Shown in pieces: positions 22,092 to 32,276 of a stretch of DNA of 36,105 nucleotides. Origin of the DNA: Silene noctiflora. Its lineage: Eukaryota; Streptophyta; Magnoliopsida; Caryophyllales; Caryophyllaceae. The DNA lies in contig VHZZ01001703.1 in NCBI GenBank assembly GCA_009801015.1, positions 46,244 through 82,348 on the forward strand, given 5' to 3'. A program made the translations under genes and the position numbers. Each line of letters begins with the position of its first letter. Within the stretch, counting starts at the first letter, position 1. Under the pieces are notes generated by a model. The model saw only the letters and a list, made by a program, of their open reading frames with translations, was not told the origin of the DNA and did no database searches.

Positions 22092-22737
22092 GTTTACCTA
22101 TGGACTGATTCGAGTGTTGAATTCAGTCATTTACTGTGCTCATTCGAGTTTAAACAATTTCATTACGATTTTTCCATAATATACCTCGACTTATTTTTAC
22201 CATGTTTCCCATTTTTCACTTTTTTTTTTCTATGCTTCATTTGGTTTCAGATGATATTCATATTAGTCGAGTTCAGTGACCATAAGTCAAAGTTGTCCGA
22301 CTGCGGAATGAGATCTGGTCCCACAACATGGGCAAAAGCAGAATCCAAGCAAGTTGTCTTTTTTTTTTTTCTTTTTTTCTGATATTCAACGTACCCAAGT
22401 TGCAATATTGGATCATATTGTATTAATGTTTGAATTAATGTTTGAATTAATGTTTGGGCCATCTTATAACTTCTATGACTTCGCAGAAACTTCCATGGAA
22501 GCAAGCATAAGAAGCTTCCTGTGAGGAGAAGATAAGTTCTTGCTCACTTCATATCTTCTATATCTACAAATCACATTTATTTACGAATTACAAGCTTTCG
22601 CCTGTAACGACATTTAACATGTTATTACGGAGCTGAGCCGGTAGACACTGACGTCTATTTTGGTGTTCAGTGTGTTCTTGAAATAGCGTACATTGTAACC
22701 AAGGCGCATAAAGTCTCCTTACACCCTTACCGGAAAA
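22092..22737. other. Spacer between the two receptor kinase genes
   Basis: It contains the 3' end of the first kinase and the promoter of the second. Poly-T tracts lie at 22220-22230 and 22359-22378, and three copies of a 12-bp ATTAATGTTTGA unit at about 22422-22457. No gene. Confidence 0.5.
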
Positions 22738-25076
22738 ATGATGATTTGCAGCATATTGCCGAAGTTATTCGTGGTGATCTGGCTGGTTCAAGTAGCAGTA
22801 TCAGTGGATACTAGTATACCAATCGGAAGACCGGATTGTAGTGAAAACTGCGAGAACTCTCCCGTCAAAATTCCATATCCATTCGGAATTGGTAAGAATT
22901 GTTACTACAGTCCCTGGTATGAAATTGTCTGCAACACTTCTTCAGGTAAACCAAAGCCTTTCTTACATAAGCTGAACATTGAGGTGTTAAACATAAGTAG
23001 TTGCCTAGACAAACTTTCATGTCCGAAAACTTGGCTTACTATGGAAGTGTCCTCTTCTTGGCAAACAAGTTGCAACAGTACTAACCCGAGTAATTCTTCT
23101 TCTGGGGTTGTTAGTACTGTCAATTTGCAAGGAACGCCTTTTCGATTTTCCAAAAACAATGTGTTTTTAGTGAAAGGTTGCCCAGGACATGCCAATGTGA
23201 TGAACAGTACCAACAGTATAGGTGGGTGTTCTACAACCTGTCAGGGTTCATCGGAAAATAAGATAAGTGCATGTAACGGACTTGGATGTTGTTCAGTTTC
23301 ACCAACTGTGGAAGCTGATTATTACCAAATAGGATTTAGTAATCAAGTGGGTAATTCTTGCTTTGATGTTGGATTAGTGGATTGGTATAAACAAGACAAG
23401 ATCATTCAAGAGATTGGTAGTGTAGAATCTTTTCCAACTTTGCTGTACTGGGACCCTCCGGCGTTACCAGGTGGTGCGGCCGCGTATCAGAATAGCAGGT
23501 TTTATTGCAGGTCTTTTTGTAGTGAGGGTGTAGATGGGAATTGTACTGCCTGTACTTGTGCTGATCCTTATGAAGGAAATCCCTACATTCCTTATGGTTG
23601 CCAAGGTAAGCTTCTGTTATCATTGTTGTAGTATGAGTTACTCGCTCTGTCTCGATTTTTTTCGGCTTGATAGCAATTTAACTATCTATGTTCATCTGTA
23701 TGTAGATCCTTGCAAAGTTGGCTCAAAACATTCTCACAATTGCAACAAACAAAAGTGGATTGCAGTACTAGGTAACCTTATTTACGGTTCATCGAGTCGA
23801 TTTGCTCAAACAATAGTTTACACTCGAATGATTCTAAACCCCAACTATTTCATATCTGATTTCTGTAGGTGTTGTAGTATGTTCAATAGCAGTAATTATA
23901 CTCTTTTGCTGCTACTTCTTGTATAAGTTGTTAAAGAAGCGGCATCGAGTCAGGAAAAGATCTAAACATTTCAAGAAAAATGGCGGTCTACTATTACAAC
24001 AGCAAATGACTTCAACAGAAGGCGCAATTGACAGAACAAAGGTCTTCAGTTCTTCTGAGTTGCAGAAAGCAACTGATAACTTTAGCGCGAATAGAATCCT
24101 TGGCCAAGGCGCTCAAGGTACAGTCTACAAAGGGATGCTTCTCGATGGAACGGTTGTCGCAATCAAGAAGTCTAAAAAGGTAGAAGAAAGCCAGTTAGAA
24201 CAGTTCATCAATGAGATAGTTATCTTGTCTCAAATCAATCATCGCAACATTGTTAAACTACTAGGATGTTGCTTAGAGACCGAAGTTCCATTGTTAGTTT
24301 ACGAGTTTGTCTCAAATGGGACACTTGGTCATCAAATTCATAGTCCCAAAGACGAGTTTCATACGACGTGGAACACCCGCTTGCAAATTGCAGTAGAATC
24401 GGCTGAAGCTTTAACCTACCTGCATTCTTATTCAGCTACGCCTGTCTACCACAGGGATGTCAAATCTGCAAATATCCTTTTGGATGATAAATTCAGAGCA
24501 AAAGTCGCAGACTTTGGTACTTCAAGAACGACTATAGTTGATAAAACCCACATGACCACTTGTGTCCAAGGTACACTCGGGTATTTGGATCCCGAGTTCT
24601 TTCAAACCCACCAATTTACTGAAAAAAGTGATGTCTACAGTTTCGGCGTAGTACTTGCAGAGCTTCTAACCAGCCAGAAGTCACTGTCTCCTATGGGATC
24701 TGGCGGGTTCAAAAGCATAGCAGTGGAGTTCGCTCTCCACATGGAAACAGGTCGTTTACTCGACATAGTAGACAGTCGAATACTGGAGGAAGCTAACGAG
24801 AATGAGGTAAATGATTTTGCTAATATCACATTGAAATGTATTGATTTGAACGGGAAACAAAGGCCTACGATGAAGGAAGTAGCAAGTGCACTGCAAAAGA
24901 TTCGATCTTCCAATGTATCTTCCGCAATGGAGAAGGGCATCGAGACAAAGAAAGACGACGAGGTTATGGCATTCCGTAAGATGCCTGATAGTTATGTCAG
25001 TTCAAGCACATTTGGTTCAGAGTTTGGTACTGATGCTTCTTTCTCAACTGTTGATATTGAGTCAATTGTACCTTGA
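22738..25076 (+). CDS. Wall-associated-kinase-like receptor kinase (WAKL), second of a tandem pair
   Basis: Exons 22738-23605, 23706-23771 and 23869-25076 give 713 residues; intron positions and phases match the preceding gene exactly. Domains in order: signal peptide 1-22; GUB_WAK domain from C34 ([20 protein letters not shown]); Cys-rich segment with [17 protein letters not shown]; membrane helix at about 312-333; kinase with [16 protein letters not shown] (K411), HRDVKSAN (D508), DFG (D526) and YLDPEFF. It is an RD kinase with all catalytic residues. As in its neighbour, the second EGF module is only a 22-residue stub. Unlike its neighbour it has a C-terminal tail of about 50 residues rich in Ser, Asp and Lys after the kinase, including [15 protein letters not shown]. 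Same-strand orientation, 646-bp spacing and high likeness show local duplication. The ATG at 22738 starts a good signal peptide; the next codon is also ATG. Confidence 0.92.
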
Positions 25077-25769
25077 GAAACTTTTCTCATTGTGAATTAA
25101 TTTTAGCTACCATTGTGTCGTAAATGTACGACTACACATATTTCATTTTCGGTTGAATGGAGCCAAAGGCCTACAAGTCGTTTTTTTGGTCGCGATATAA
25201 TTGAATAAGTTAAAATGATTCACTAAACTACTTAACGCTTCTTTTTTAGGTGTGATTTAAAACTTTATTCACAACAGCTTCTCTGTATTGTTTATATCAG
25301 TTAGAATACCCAACCGTCTGTAACCCAAATCGTCGGGGCCTATAAGAAATGACTGAGACGGAAAAATAAGAAAAATGTAAAAAAATAATCGAAAAACAAA
25401 ATAAAACAAATCGGATACGAAAAGGTAGAAGATAAGATTGGAATCAAAGATTTAAAAGTCAGTTGATCTTAATCCTGAAAGCAACCCATGAAGCCGAACG
25501 TGCAGAAAAATGAGGAGATTGATGAAGTGCAGGTAACAGAGAACGTGGAGAACAAGAGAAGGTGCCACCAACATTGGAGACAGCATTCTAAGGAGACACG
25601 TATTTACCGTCACATTAACCCTGCGATTGGACCGTTTGTTTGTTAATTTGCTGTTTTGTTAGTTGCACATATCCTTTTGCCTTATATAATGTTCCTCATA
25701 TTATTGCCTTCCACTCAAATTAGTCATCAAACAAAGTTATTAAGCTGTAGTTTTGTTACAGATTACACG
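25077..25769. other. Spacer between receptor kinase and PP2C genes
   Basis: It holds the 3' end of the second kinase and the PP2C promoter. A 45-base open stretch at 25488-25532 ending in a GT could be an alternative first exon but I prefer the start at 25770. No other gene. Confidence 0.45.
25683..25689 (+). promoter_or_regulatory. Probable TATA box of the PP2C gene
   Basis: TATATAA, 81 bases upstream of the chosen ATG at 25770. A start of transcription about 30 bases downstream would leave a leader of roughly 50 bases with no earlier ATG, which supports this start codon. Confidence 0.5.
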
Positions 25770-28305
25770 ATGCAGGTACGTATTATGTTGAATTAATGTT
25801 ACTCCGTATTAGTTTTATAATATGCCTCGTATTTATGCTATGTTACTCGGACTCGGTTACAAGTATCCGACACCGGTGCATGTCCAAGTGTCGGATTCGT
25901 CTATTTTATGAAAAAGATTCATGTTTTTGGTCTAAAATGAAGTGTCCGAGTGTCCTAATCACGTCCAAGCATTGAGTGTCCGACACAGGTATGCAGGATA
26001 ATATTGAAAAGTCCGAGCAACATAGTATTTATGTACGGAGTAATTCTTAAAATACTAGACTACGATATCTTCTGTTAGGTGTAACGCTGTGGATAATGAT
26101 ATTGGATAGTGAGGGAAACCAACCAGGGTATTAGAAAGGATGCTCGCCTTTGTTGGATAGTAAAAATTTGGAACGTTACCCTAACAGAAGATGACATTTC
26201 GGGCTGATTAATTGCTTTTAAATCTGCGTTAAACAGGCACACAAAAGGCAATCAACTTCTGAAGATTATGTTAATTCTTTGAAACAAAAGGTATTACATA
26301 CATGACCCGATGTGGGAGTGTCGGATACACAATTTGTCGGAGTGATATAGATCAAGTCAATGTTGGACAATCTCTGTTGCAGAGTGCAATATGTGTGTAA
26401 GAATTTTGCAAAATAAGATGGTGCTCGTATAATTTAGCTCATATCATTCTTCCTTGCAGGATGTTGAACAAGTCCAAGCAGAAATTAAGGTATTACACTA
26501 CTGTATAAACTAATAACCTAGTATGAAGTAATCCCTGTTATGTGAATCTGAATGCACTGTTAATCAAATTTACTTTGTCAATGTTTCCACTAATTAGAAA
26601 AAGAAATCGAATCGAGAAGACGATGTGGCTTCTGCAGGACTTAAGGTACTGCTATCACTATCTATACAGCCATATAGTAGCTTAAACAGAGGTGTATCCT
26701 GTTAGTATCTCACCTTCCGGTTGCTCTTTGTCCGGGTGCAGAGTGTCGGACAAACTGATGATGATGTCGATGATGAGGGGGAAGTTGAAATGGGTAAAAA
26801 GGTCAGTGCACTAATACTACGGAGAGTTAATTAATTTTGCCTTACAATAGGAAATCTAAAATAATTCTGTCTTCACAGAGAGAAGATGGAGAGATATCCC
26901 AAGCAGATGGACGAGAAGACGAAAATGAAGAAGAGGAGCACCCAAAGTGGCGAGTCAGACATGGATCTCACATGGTTCGGGGAAAACTGGATCATGGCAT
27001 GGAGGACTGTGTTGTTGCTAAAAGGCGCAGAATGAATGGCAATGAGCTCGGCTTGTACGCCATCTTTGACGGGCATGCAGGTCGTGATGTTGCCCAATAT
27101 CTGCAGCATCATCTTTTCGACAACATGTTACACCAAGTATCCACTTCGAACTCCCTCTCAAAGTTAATTTTCCGTCTGCCCTTGATTATGTAGCACAACT
27201 TCGTTTCTTAACCAGTTATTTACTTTGTTGGGTAGCCGGACTTCTGGGAGGACCCAGAAACAGCGGTGAGAAAAGCATATAAAGAGACAGACGAACAGAT
27301 AATAGGCAAAATAGCAGGCTGGCGGGGAGGATCCACAGCCGTTACTGCTATTTTGATCAACAGGGAGAAACTCATTGTGGCCAACGTTGGTGACTCGCGT
27401 GGTATCTTATGCAAAAGGCGTGAGATTGAGCAGATCACCGTAGATCATGAACCGGAGAAGGAAAGGGAACTCGTTGAGGAACGTGGTGGTTTTGTAACCC
27501 AAAGACCAGGTGACTCATTAATCGCCATTGTAACATAATGACCACAGTTACTCAAACAACATATATGATATCAAACACAGAGTCAACACAACCTTTGCTA
27601 GACCTGATATTGGCCCTATCTGAAGTTACTTAAATATACCCTAATGGCTAGTTTACATAACAAAAGACCAAAGCTGAACACTCATAAGTCGTAACAGACC
27701 CAACCCAAAGTTAGGTGCATCATATGTACTTNGAATGAGTAGACCTCAATGATCTGGTCAGTGGGGACAAGAATAGAAGAGTTAGAGAGAAGTAAATCGT
27801 GACATTATATCAGGCAGGCCATAAAATAAGAAGAGTCAGAGCAAGCTAGGTCATGTCTCTATATCAAAAGCAGCAGGATTAGCTAATGAAGATGTACATG
27901 GACTAATGGTAATGGCAGGTAATGTTCCCCGAGTTGACGGGGTGCTAGCAATGACAAGAGCATTTGGAGATGGCAGATTCAAGGAACACATAACAGCAGA
28001 GCCGGATGTGAGGGTTGAGAAAGTAGATGAAGATGCCAAGTTCATAGTGCTTGCAAGTGATGGCATATGGAAGGTACTACCAATATAACAATTAGTGCTA
28101 TTTAAATTAATGGATTTGGCAGTGATAAGTAACATCTTGACATCTTAACATCTTAACATCTTACCAGGTGATGACGAATGAGGAAGCATGTGAGTGCATA
28201 AGAGAGGTCGATGAGGCGCAGTCTGCTGCAGAAGAGCTGGTTAAGGAGGCGTTACACCGGGGCAGCGCTGATGACATCTCCTGTGTTGTGGTTATGTTCC
28301 ACTAG
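25770..28305 (+). CDS. Protein phosphatase 2C (clade F-like) with an acidic N-terminal extension
   Basis: Nine exons: 25770-25775, 26237-26290, 26460-26489, 26598-26645, 26742-26801, 26879-27136, 27236-27509, 27919-28073 and 28168-28305, giving 340 residues with all phases agreeing. The catalytic domain starts at about residue 93 (HGSHMVRGKLDHGMEDCVV) and has the metal-binding and core motifs YAIFDGHAG (D130), RGGSTAVTAIL, ANVGDSR, DHEPEKERE, LAMTRAFGDG, LASDGIWK and ADDISCVVV, so it should be an active Mg/Mn-dependent Ser/Thr phosphatase. The sequence fits the short plant PP2Cs of the At1g34750/At3g15260 type, which are about 280-290 residues. The first ~90 residues are an extra Lys/Asp/Glu-rich, probably disordered segment encoded by five tiny exons. 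The very short first exon (Met-Gln) is supported by the TATA box and donor GTACGT but is the weakest part of the model. One intronic base (27732) is N. Confidence 0.88.
25838..26025. mobile_element. Intact MITE with 8-bp target duplication in PP2C intron 1
   Basis: The ends CTATGTTACTCGGACT and, reversed from the right, CTATGTTGCTCGGACT differ at one base. TATTTATG occurs exactly on both sides (25830-25837 and 26026-26033), an 8-bp target duplication of hAT type; a 9-bp reading (GTATTTATG) is possible if the terminal base is counted differently. The 188-base interior has several GTGTCCGA/TCGGACAC words, linking it in composition to the elements at 3052 and 5023. Confidence 0.85.
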
Positions 28306-29158
28306 GATGCTTTGAATAAGAAATCCAAGCAATCAGAAATCAGATTGCAGAGTTACAACAAAATACCCCGATATGTACTTTAGCATTCTGTACTCCCTGT
28401 TTCAATTTCATCAAATCAATGCAATGCATAATGTTCTCTCCGCTGAATTTACTGACTTACTTCGTACAAGTCTCCATCAAGCTTGTATACTATTTAGCGA
28501 TGAAGCCAGGGTTGCGCCCAAATCAATGAAATATACACTTCAATAAAACAAAAACAAGAAATCGATATATTAATGTTACCTCCAAAATTTTTCGATCTAT
28601 GTTTTACCCTTAAAGGCCCTTTCTCCACATTTCACCCCCAAACTATAAATCCTATGACACTTAGGCATCAAAAACACAAATGACATAACAGGCCAGAAAT
28701 GCACAAACAGCGGCATCATCAAGCCATACCGTCTCACCAAAGTTTGGAAACAACCTAGCTTACAATACATGCTAGACATGGGAGGTGGTGTTGGTTGGAG
28801 GCTAGAGAAAGAGAGCGGGAAGCGAGATCTTCAGTGAATTGAATCTCTTATGAAATGTGACAACCTGATTACTACTGTCAACGGTTCAAGTTCATATGTA
28901 TCATAGTACTGTGGTCTCAGGATAGTTCGTGTCCAGATAAAAGCAAAGCGGATAAGCTTCAATCTGCCCTTGCTAACATATCGGTCCAAGCGAGAAAAAG
29001 CAACAGCAATTGCAGGAAAAAAGAAACGGAAGCAAAATGTAAATCTCTATCAAATTACGAAACAACTGATTTTACCAAAAGAGTTCACAGAGACAAGGGT
29101 GTACATACAGCACTTAAACTAGGAGAAGATTATTTTTTTTCACTTTTGCTCCTAACCC
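28306..29158. other. Intergenic region between converging PP2C and CAF1 genes
   Basis: It contains both 3' ends. A TAAATTTTTT/AATAAAA-rich portion near 28540-28570 could include poly-A signals. A 60-codon minus-strand open frame at 28597-28779 has no recognisable likeness and lies where the CAF1 3' untranslated region might extend. No other gene seen. Confidence 0.45.
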
Positions 29159-30007
29159 TCAGCAAACACTTTGTCCATTATCGACACCAAGTCCATACAA
29201 AACACCAGCATATTTCTCTACTGACCCGCCAAAGTAAACATGTTTAAGCTTCCTAAATGCACACGACGTAAGCAAACTATCAGAACCAGCTTGATGACAC
29301 ACCCCAACCCTCTTCAATCCCAAAATCTCTCCAAGCTTGTTCAATCCACCATGTAGATTATCTTTGAATTTCATCAAGTGCTTAATGTCATAGATAGTTG
29401 GGAAGTACGTGTTGATAAGCTCAAAAAAGTCCTCTTGTGTCTCAGGAATGTCCCGACATGTCAAGAGCTTAATCAAATACCCAAAGTCATACCCACTATG
29501 GAAAGTAACCCAATTCACATTATAGTTCAAAACCACTCCGGAAGACATCAATAACTCCCCAAACCTTTTGGCATCAATCCCCTTCTCATTGTTCTTCTTA
29601 AAGTCAATCCCACTTTGACGTAAGAGCTCAATCGAGTCATTAGCAAAGACATCCTCATTTAAGTTGAACTCACGAAAATTGAATTGCCAAATGCAATACT
29701 TATCAGTTCCACAAGTAGGTAATTCCCCTTCATCATTGAAAAATGTAAGACCTAGTTGAATCATTTTTAACATGTCCACATTTTCCTTCAGAGTTCGGTA
29801 ATGAAATTCAAAGCTAGTTTTGAAATTTCCCACTGGATGAAGAACCACCCCAGGAAACTCAGTGTCCATAGCTACATAAGGGTATTCATCAACTATCTCG
29901 CGAATCAAAGCAAATTCTTTCTCAAGGTTTCCCTCATAAACCTCTCTAATCAGAATGGAATCGCTTTCGTAAACAAATGACATCTCTTTTGAATTACTCA
30001 CTGTCAT
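29159..30007 (-). CDS. CAF1: CCR4-associated factor 1 (CAF1/POP2) mRNA deadenylase
   Basis: A single coding exon of 282 residues, the usual plant CAF1 length and intronless form. CAF1 is a DEDD-type 3'-5' exonuclease in the CCR4-NOT complex that shortens poly(A) tails in the cytoplasm. The catalytic set is visible: D48 and E50 in [11 protein letters not shown]174 in [14 protein letters not shown], and H238 plus D243 in [11 protein letters not shown]. Other family blocks are [30 protein letters not shown] and [14 protein letters not shown]. It looks complete and active. The start is the first ATG after a probable leader intron (30456-30103 on the minus strand: donor GTATGT, acceptor GATTAG). 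It converges with the PP2C gene and is divergent from the SDF2-like gene. The paralogue number cannot be set from sequence alone; the family has many members in plants, some stress-induced. Confidence 0.95.
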   Translation of the reverse strand: MTVSNSKEMSFVYESDSILIREVYEGNLEKEFALIREIVDEYPYVAMDTEFPGVVLHPVGNFKTSFEFHYRTLKENVDMLKMIQLGLTFFNDEGELPTCGTDKYCIWQFNFREFNLNEDVFANDSIELLRQSGIDFKKNNEKGIDAKRFGELLMSSGVVLNYNVNWVTFHSGYDFGYLIKLLTCRDIPETQEDFFELINTYFPTIYDIKHLMKFKDNLHGGLNKLGEILGLKRVGVCHQAGSDSLLTSCAFRKLKHVYFGGSVEKYAGVLYGLGVDNGQSVC

Positions 30008-30156
30008 TGTAAAATAAGTGGGTAAATGAGAAAATCACTCACACAATTTGAAAAACTAACCATCACCAATCCCACAAAAACCTTGAAACCCTCCTCCAAA
30101 ACCTAATCTTCCTCGATAAGATCTGCCAAAATTAACAAAAAACAGTTAAAACTTTG

Positions 30157-30276
30157 ATCAAATTAACAAAAACCCAAATGAAATTAACAAAAACCCAGAT
30201 GAAATCAATCAAAACTCAATCAAATTAACAAAAACCCAAATGAAATTAACAAAAACCCAGATGAAATCAATCAAAA
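30157..30276. repeat. 62-bp tandem duplication in the CAF1 leader intron
   Basis: A unit of 62 bases starting ATCAAATTAACAAAAACCC is present at 30157-30218 and again, almost unchanged, at 30219-30276. Each unit itself contains two shorter AATTAACAAAAACCCA words. It lies inside the probable 5' leader intron of CAF1. Confidence 0.85.
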
Positions 30277-31401
30277 TTCTACGAAATTAAACAACACCCA
30301 CATCAAAATATAAAATGTAAAGATGAAAATCATCACAAAACTATAAAATTGATGAACAAAAACATGAAATTACATGAATTTAATCAATACCCATTTCAAA
30401 TTAAGGAAAACCCAGGTTAAAAAAGGTGATTAATTTGATTAAAAATGATGACATACCGAGGTTTGACAGAATTATGAGACCCTTAGAAAAGGATCTCGAA
30501 GGAAAATGGCGGAAAATTTTATGGTTTAAGGCCTAGGGTTTCGAAATGAGGGTCTTATAAGGAGATAAAAAGGAGAAATAATTAATTTTTTTAGAGCACA
30601 TTTAGGGGGAAAAATTGCGAAAACTTTTGGATTTCAGAGATACGCACGAGGGAAGAAACAGGCAGATAAGAGGGGAGACAGAGAGACAGGACATGTCCCT
30701 CTCCAGCTAACTTCCAAATGACAAAAACAAAATATTAAAAAAATAAGGGATTTTGCAAAAGAATAAGAATATCTGATTTTTGATTTTTAATTTTTAATTT
30801 TTAATTTTTTAGCTTCCAAAAGATAATATTTCAATTTTTTTGGTTGGTCGAATTAGAGTTGTAAACATTTCCCAAGTGGGGAAAGCATTTTAAAATGTAA
30901 TTGGTCTATTTATTTATTTTTGTCGTAGCAAACTCACTCAACGTTTCTAATTCACATTTAATTTCAGTTTTTTGAGAGAACTGGTGAATAGGAAAAGTTA
31001 TTGAGAAAATGTGAGCATAAATTGAATCATTTGTGGGTGTAGTATTATGGAATTGTACATCAATCATTCTTTCAAAGCGGATTCGACAAACGACCGTTTT
31101 ATATACATGGCCTAACTAATCACTAAATTCAATAAAAACTTATTTAAATACCCTAAATGTTTTATTTAGGCTCTTTTAAATGTTTGGGTTCGACTCTTTT
31201 AATTACGTCTTGGCAATAATTTGTGGAATCATTATCATAAAAATCTTTTAGTTAATCTTAAACATATTTTTTTTTTACAAAATTTAGCTGTTAGAAAACT
31301 CAAATTTTAGTAATTTAGGTATTTTAAGAATTACTTACTATTGTTGAGAGGTATTAGTGATACTTGTGAAAAAAAACAAGGATAACATGTGGAAAATCAA
31401 T

Positions 31402-31559
31402 CGTTAATTATTTAAAACATGGGACAAACACACTATTGTAAATGATTTGTTTCCCTTTGACAAAGACTAAAGTTCAAAAACGTTAATTATCTAAAACAAG
31501 CGACAAACACGCCATTGTGAATGATTTGTTTCCCTTTAACAAAGATAAAAGTTAAAAAA
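31402..31559. repeat. Diverged 79-bp tandem duplication
   Basis: CGTTAATTATTTAAAACA at 31402 and CGTTAATTATCTAAAACA at 31481 start two copies that both continue through GACAAACAC and ATGATTTGTTTCCCTTT. Roughly a tenth of positions differ, so this duplication is older than the others in the window. Confidence 0.85.
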
Positions 31560-32014
31560 CGATTACTATAGAGCATGCCATGCATGCATGGAAGGAAAAA
31601 AAAGGTTTCTTAGAGTTCTATAAACACTAGATTGTAGACACCAAGAACGAAAGGTAAGTTCAAATTCTATCTATCTAGGGCCGATACATCAATCTTAGGC
31701 GGTATAATTCTTTTCCCAAAAAGCTCGACGACCATGAATTGGTCGGCATGTGATTAATACAAATTACAAAATGATGTATTTGTAGTTTAACTGAAATTAT
31801 TTTCGTTCGTTAGAGTTATATTAGACACGCCATTGTTTTCACGTTTTAAATTTAAATTTTTTATTCTTAAGTAAACGCCACATTGAGCAATATTTTTAAT
31901 TTTTAAAGTTGAACCAAGCATTTTCTTTTTCTTTTTTTTTTTTCCTTTTAAAACATTATTTTGAAAAAAAATCCAAAAAGAATCCACAATTGTCCACCCG
32001 AAAGCCTTTTCCAA

Positions 32015-32033
32015 CGTGTCATCCCACCATTGG
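32015..32033 (-). promoter_or_regulatory. ER stress response element (ERSE, CCAAT-N10-CACG) upstream of SDF2-like gene
   Basis: The plus strand reads CGTG at 32015-32018, ten bases, then ATTGG at 32029-32033; on the minus strand this is exactly CCAAT-N10-CACG, the plant ERSE bound by bZIP28 with NF-Y. It lies 244 bases upstream of the ATG at 32277. A second ACGTGTCAT word, identical to the bZIP half of the element, lies at 32051-32059. SDF2 is known as an unfolded-protein-response gene in Arabidopsis, so the site makes sense. Confidence 0.7.
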
Positions 32034-32276
32034 CTAACTACTTCAAACTTACGTGTCATTCGTCTCCAACAAACGTCAATACTCAACACTCGTCAACACA
32101 CCCCCTAAATCACTCCAAACCCAGTTTCACTCTCAATTCACACCCCCAATCTCCATTTCCAAACTCGCCGGGAAATTCGCCGTCGATCCACAACTACCGC
32201 CGCTATCGCCGTCGTCGAAGTCTCAGAAACCGACAAAAAATCGTATACCGCTAGAAAATTCCTTTCGTCGGTAGCA

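Larger units (their letters stand above)
30477..32276. other. Bidirectional intergenic region between CAF1 and SDF2-like genes
   Basis: About 1.8 kb of AT-rich DNA that must hold both promoters. It contains TTTTTAATT repeats at 30777-30810, a 79-bp tandem duplication at 31402-31559, a CATGCATGCATGG run at 31578-31590, and an ER-stress element near the SDF2 side. Open frames at 31787-32274 on both strands overlap the SDF2 leader and look like chance. Confidence 0.5.

Noticed and set aside
25488-25532. Open stretch of 15 codons (MKPNVQK...) ending at a GT donor, a possible first exon of the PP2C
   Set aside because: A TATA box at 25683 and an ATG with a good donor at 25770 explain the start better; this piece lies upstream of that promoter. 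Transcript data could overturn this.
28597-28779. 60-codon minus-strand open frame downstream of CAF1
   Set aside because: No recognisable motif, a lone short frame in AT-rich DNA; may be part of the CAF1 3' untranslated region.
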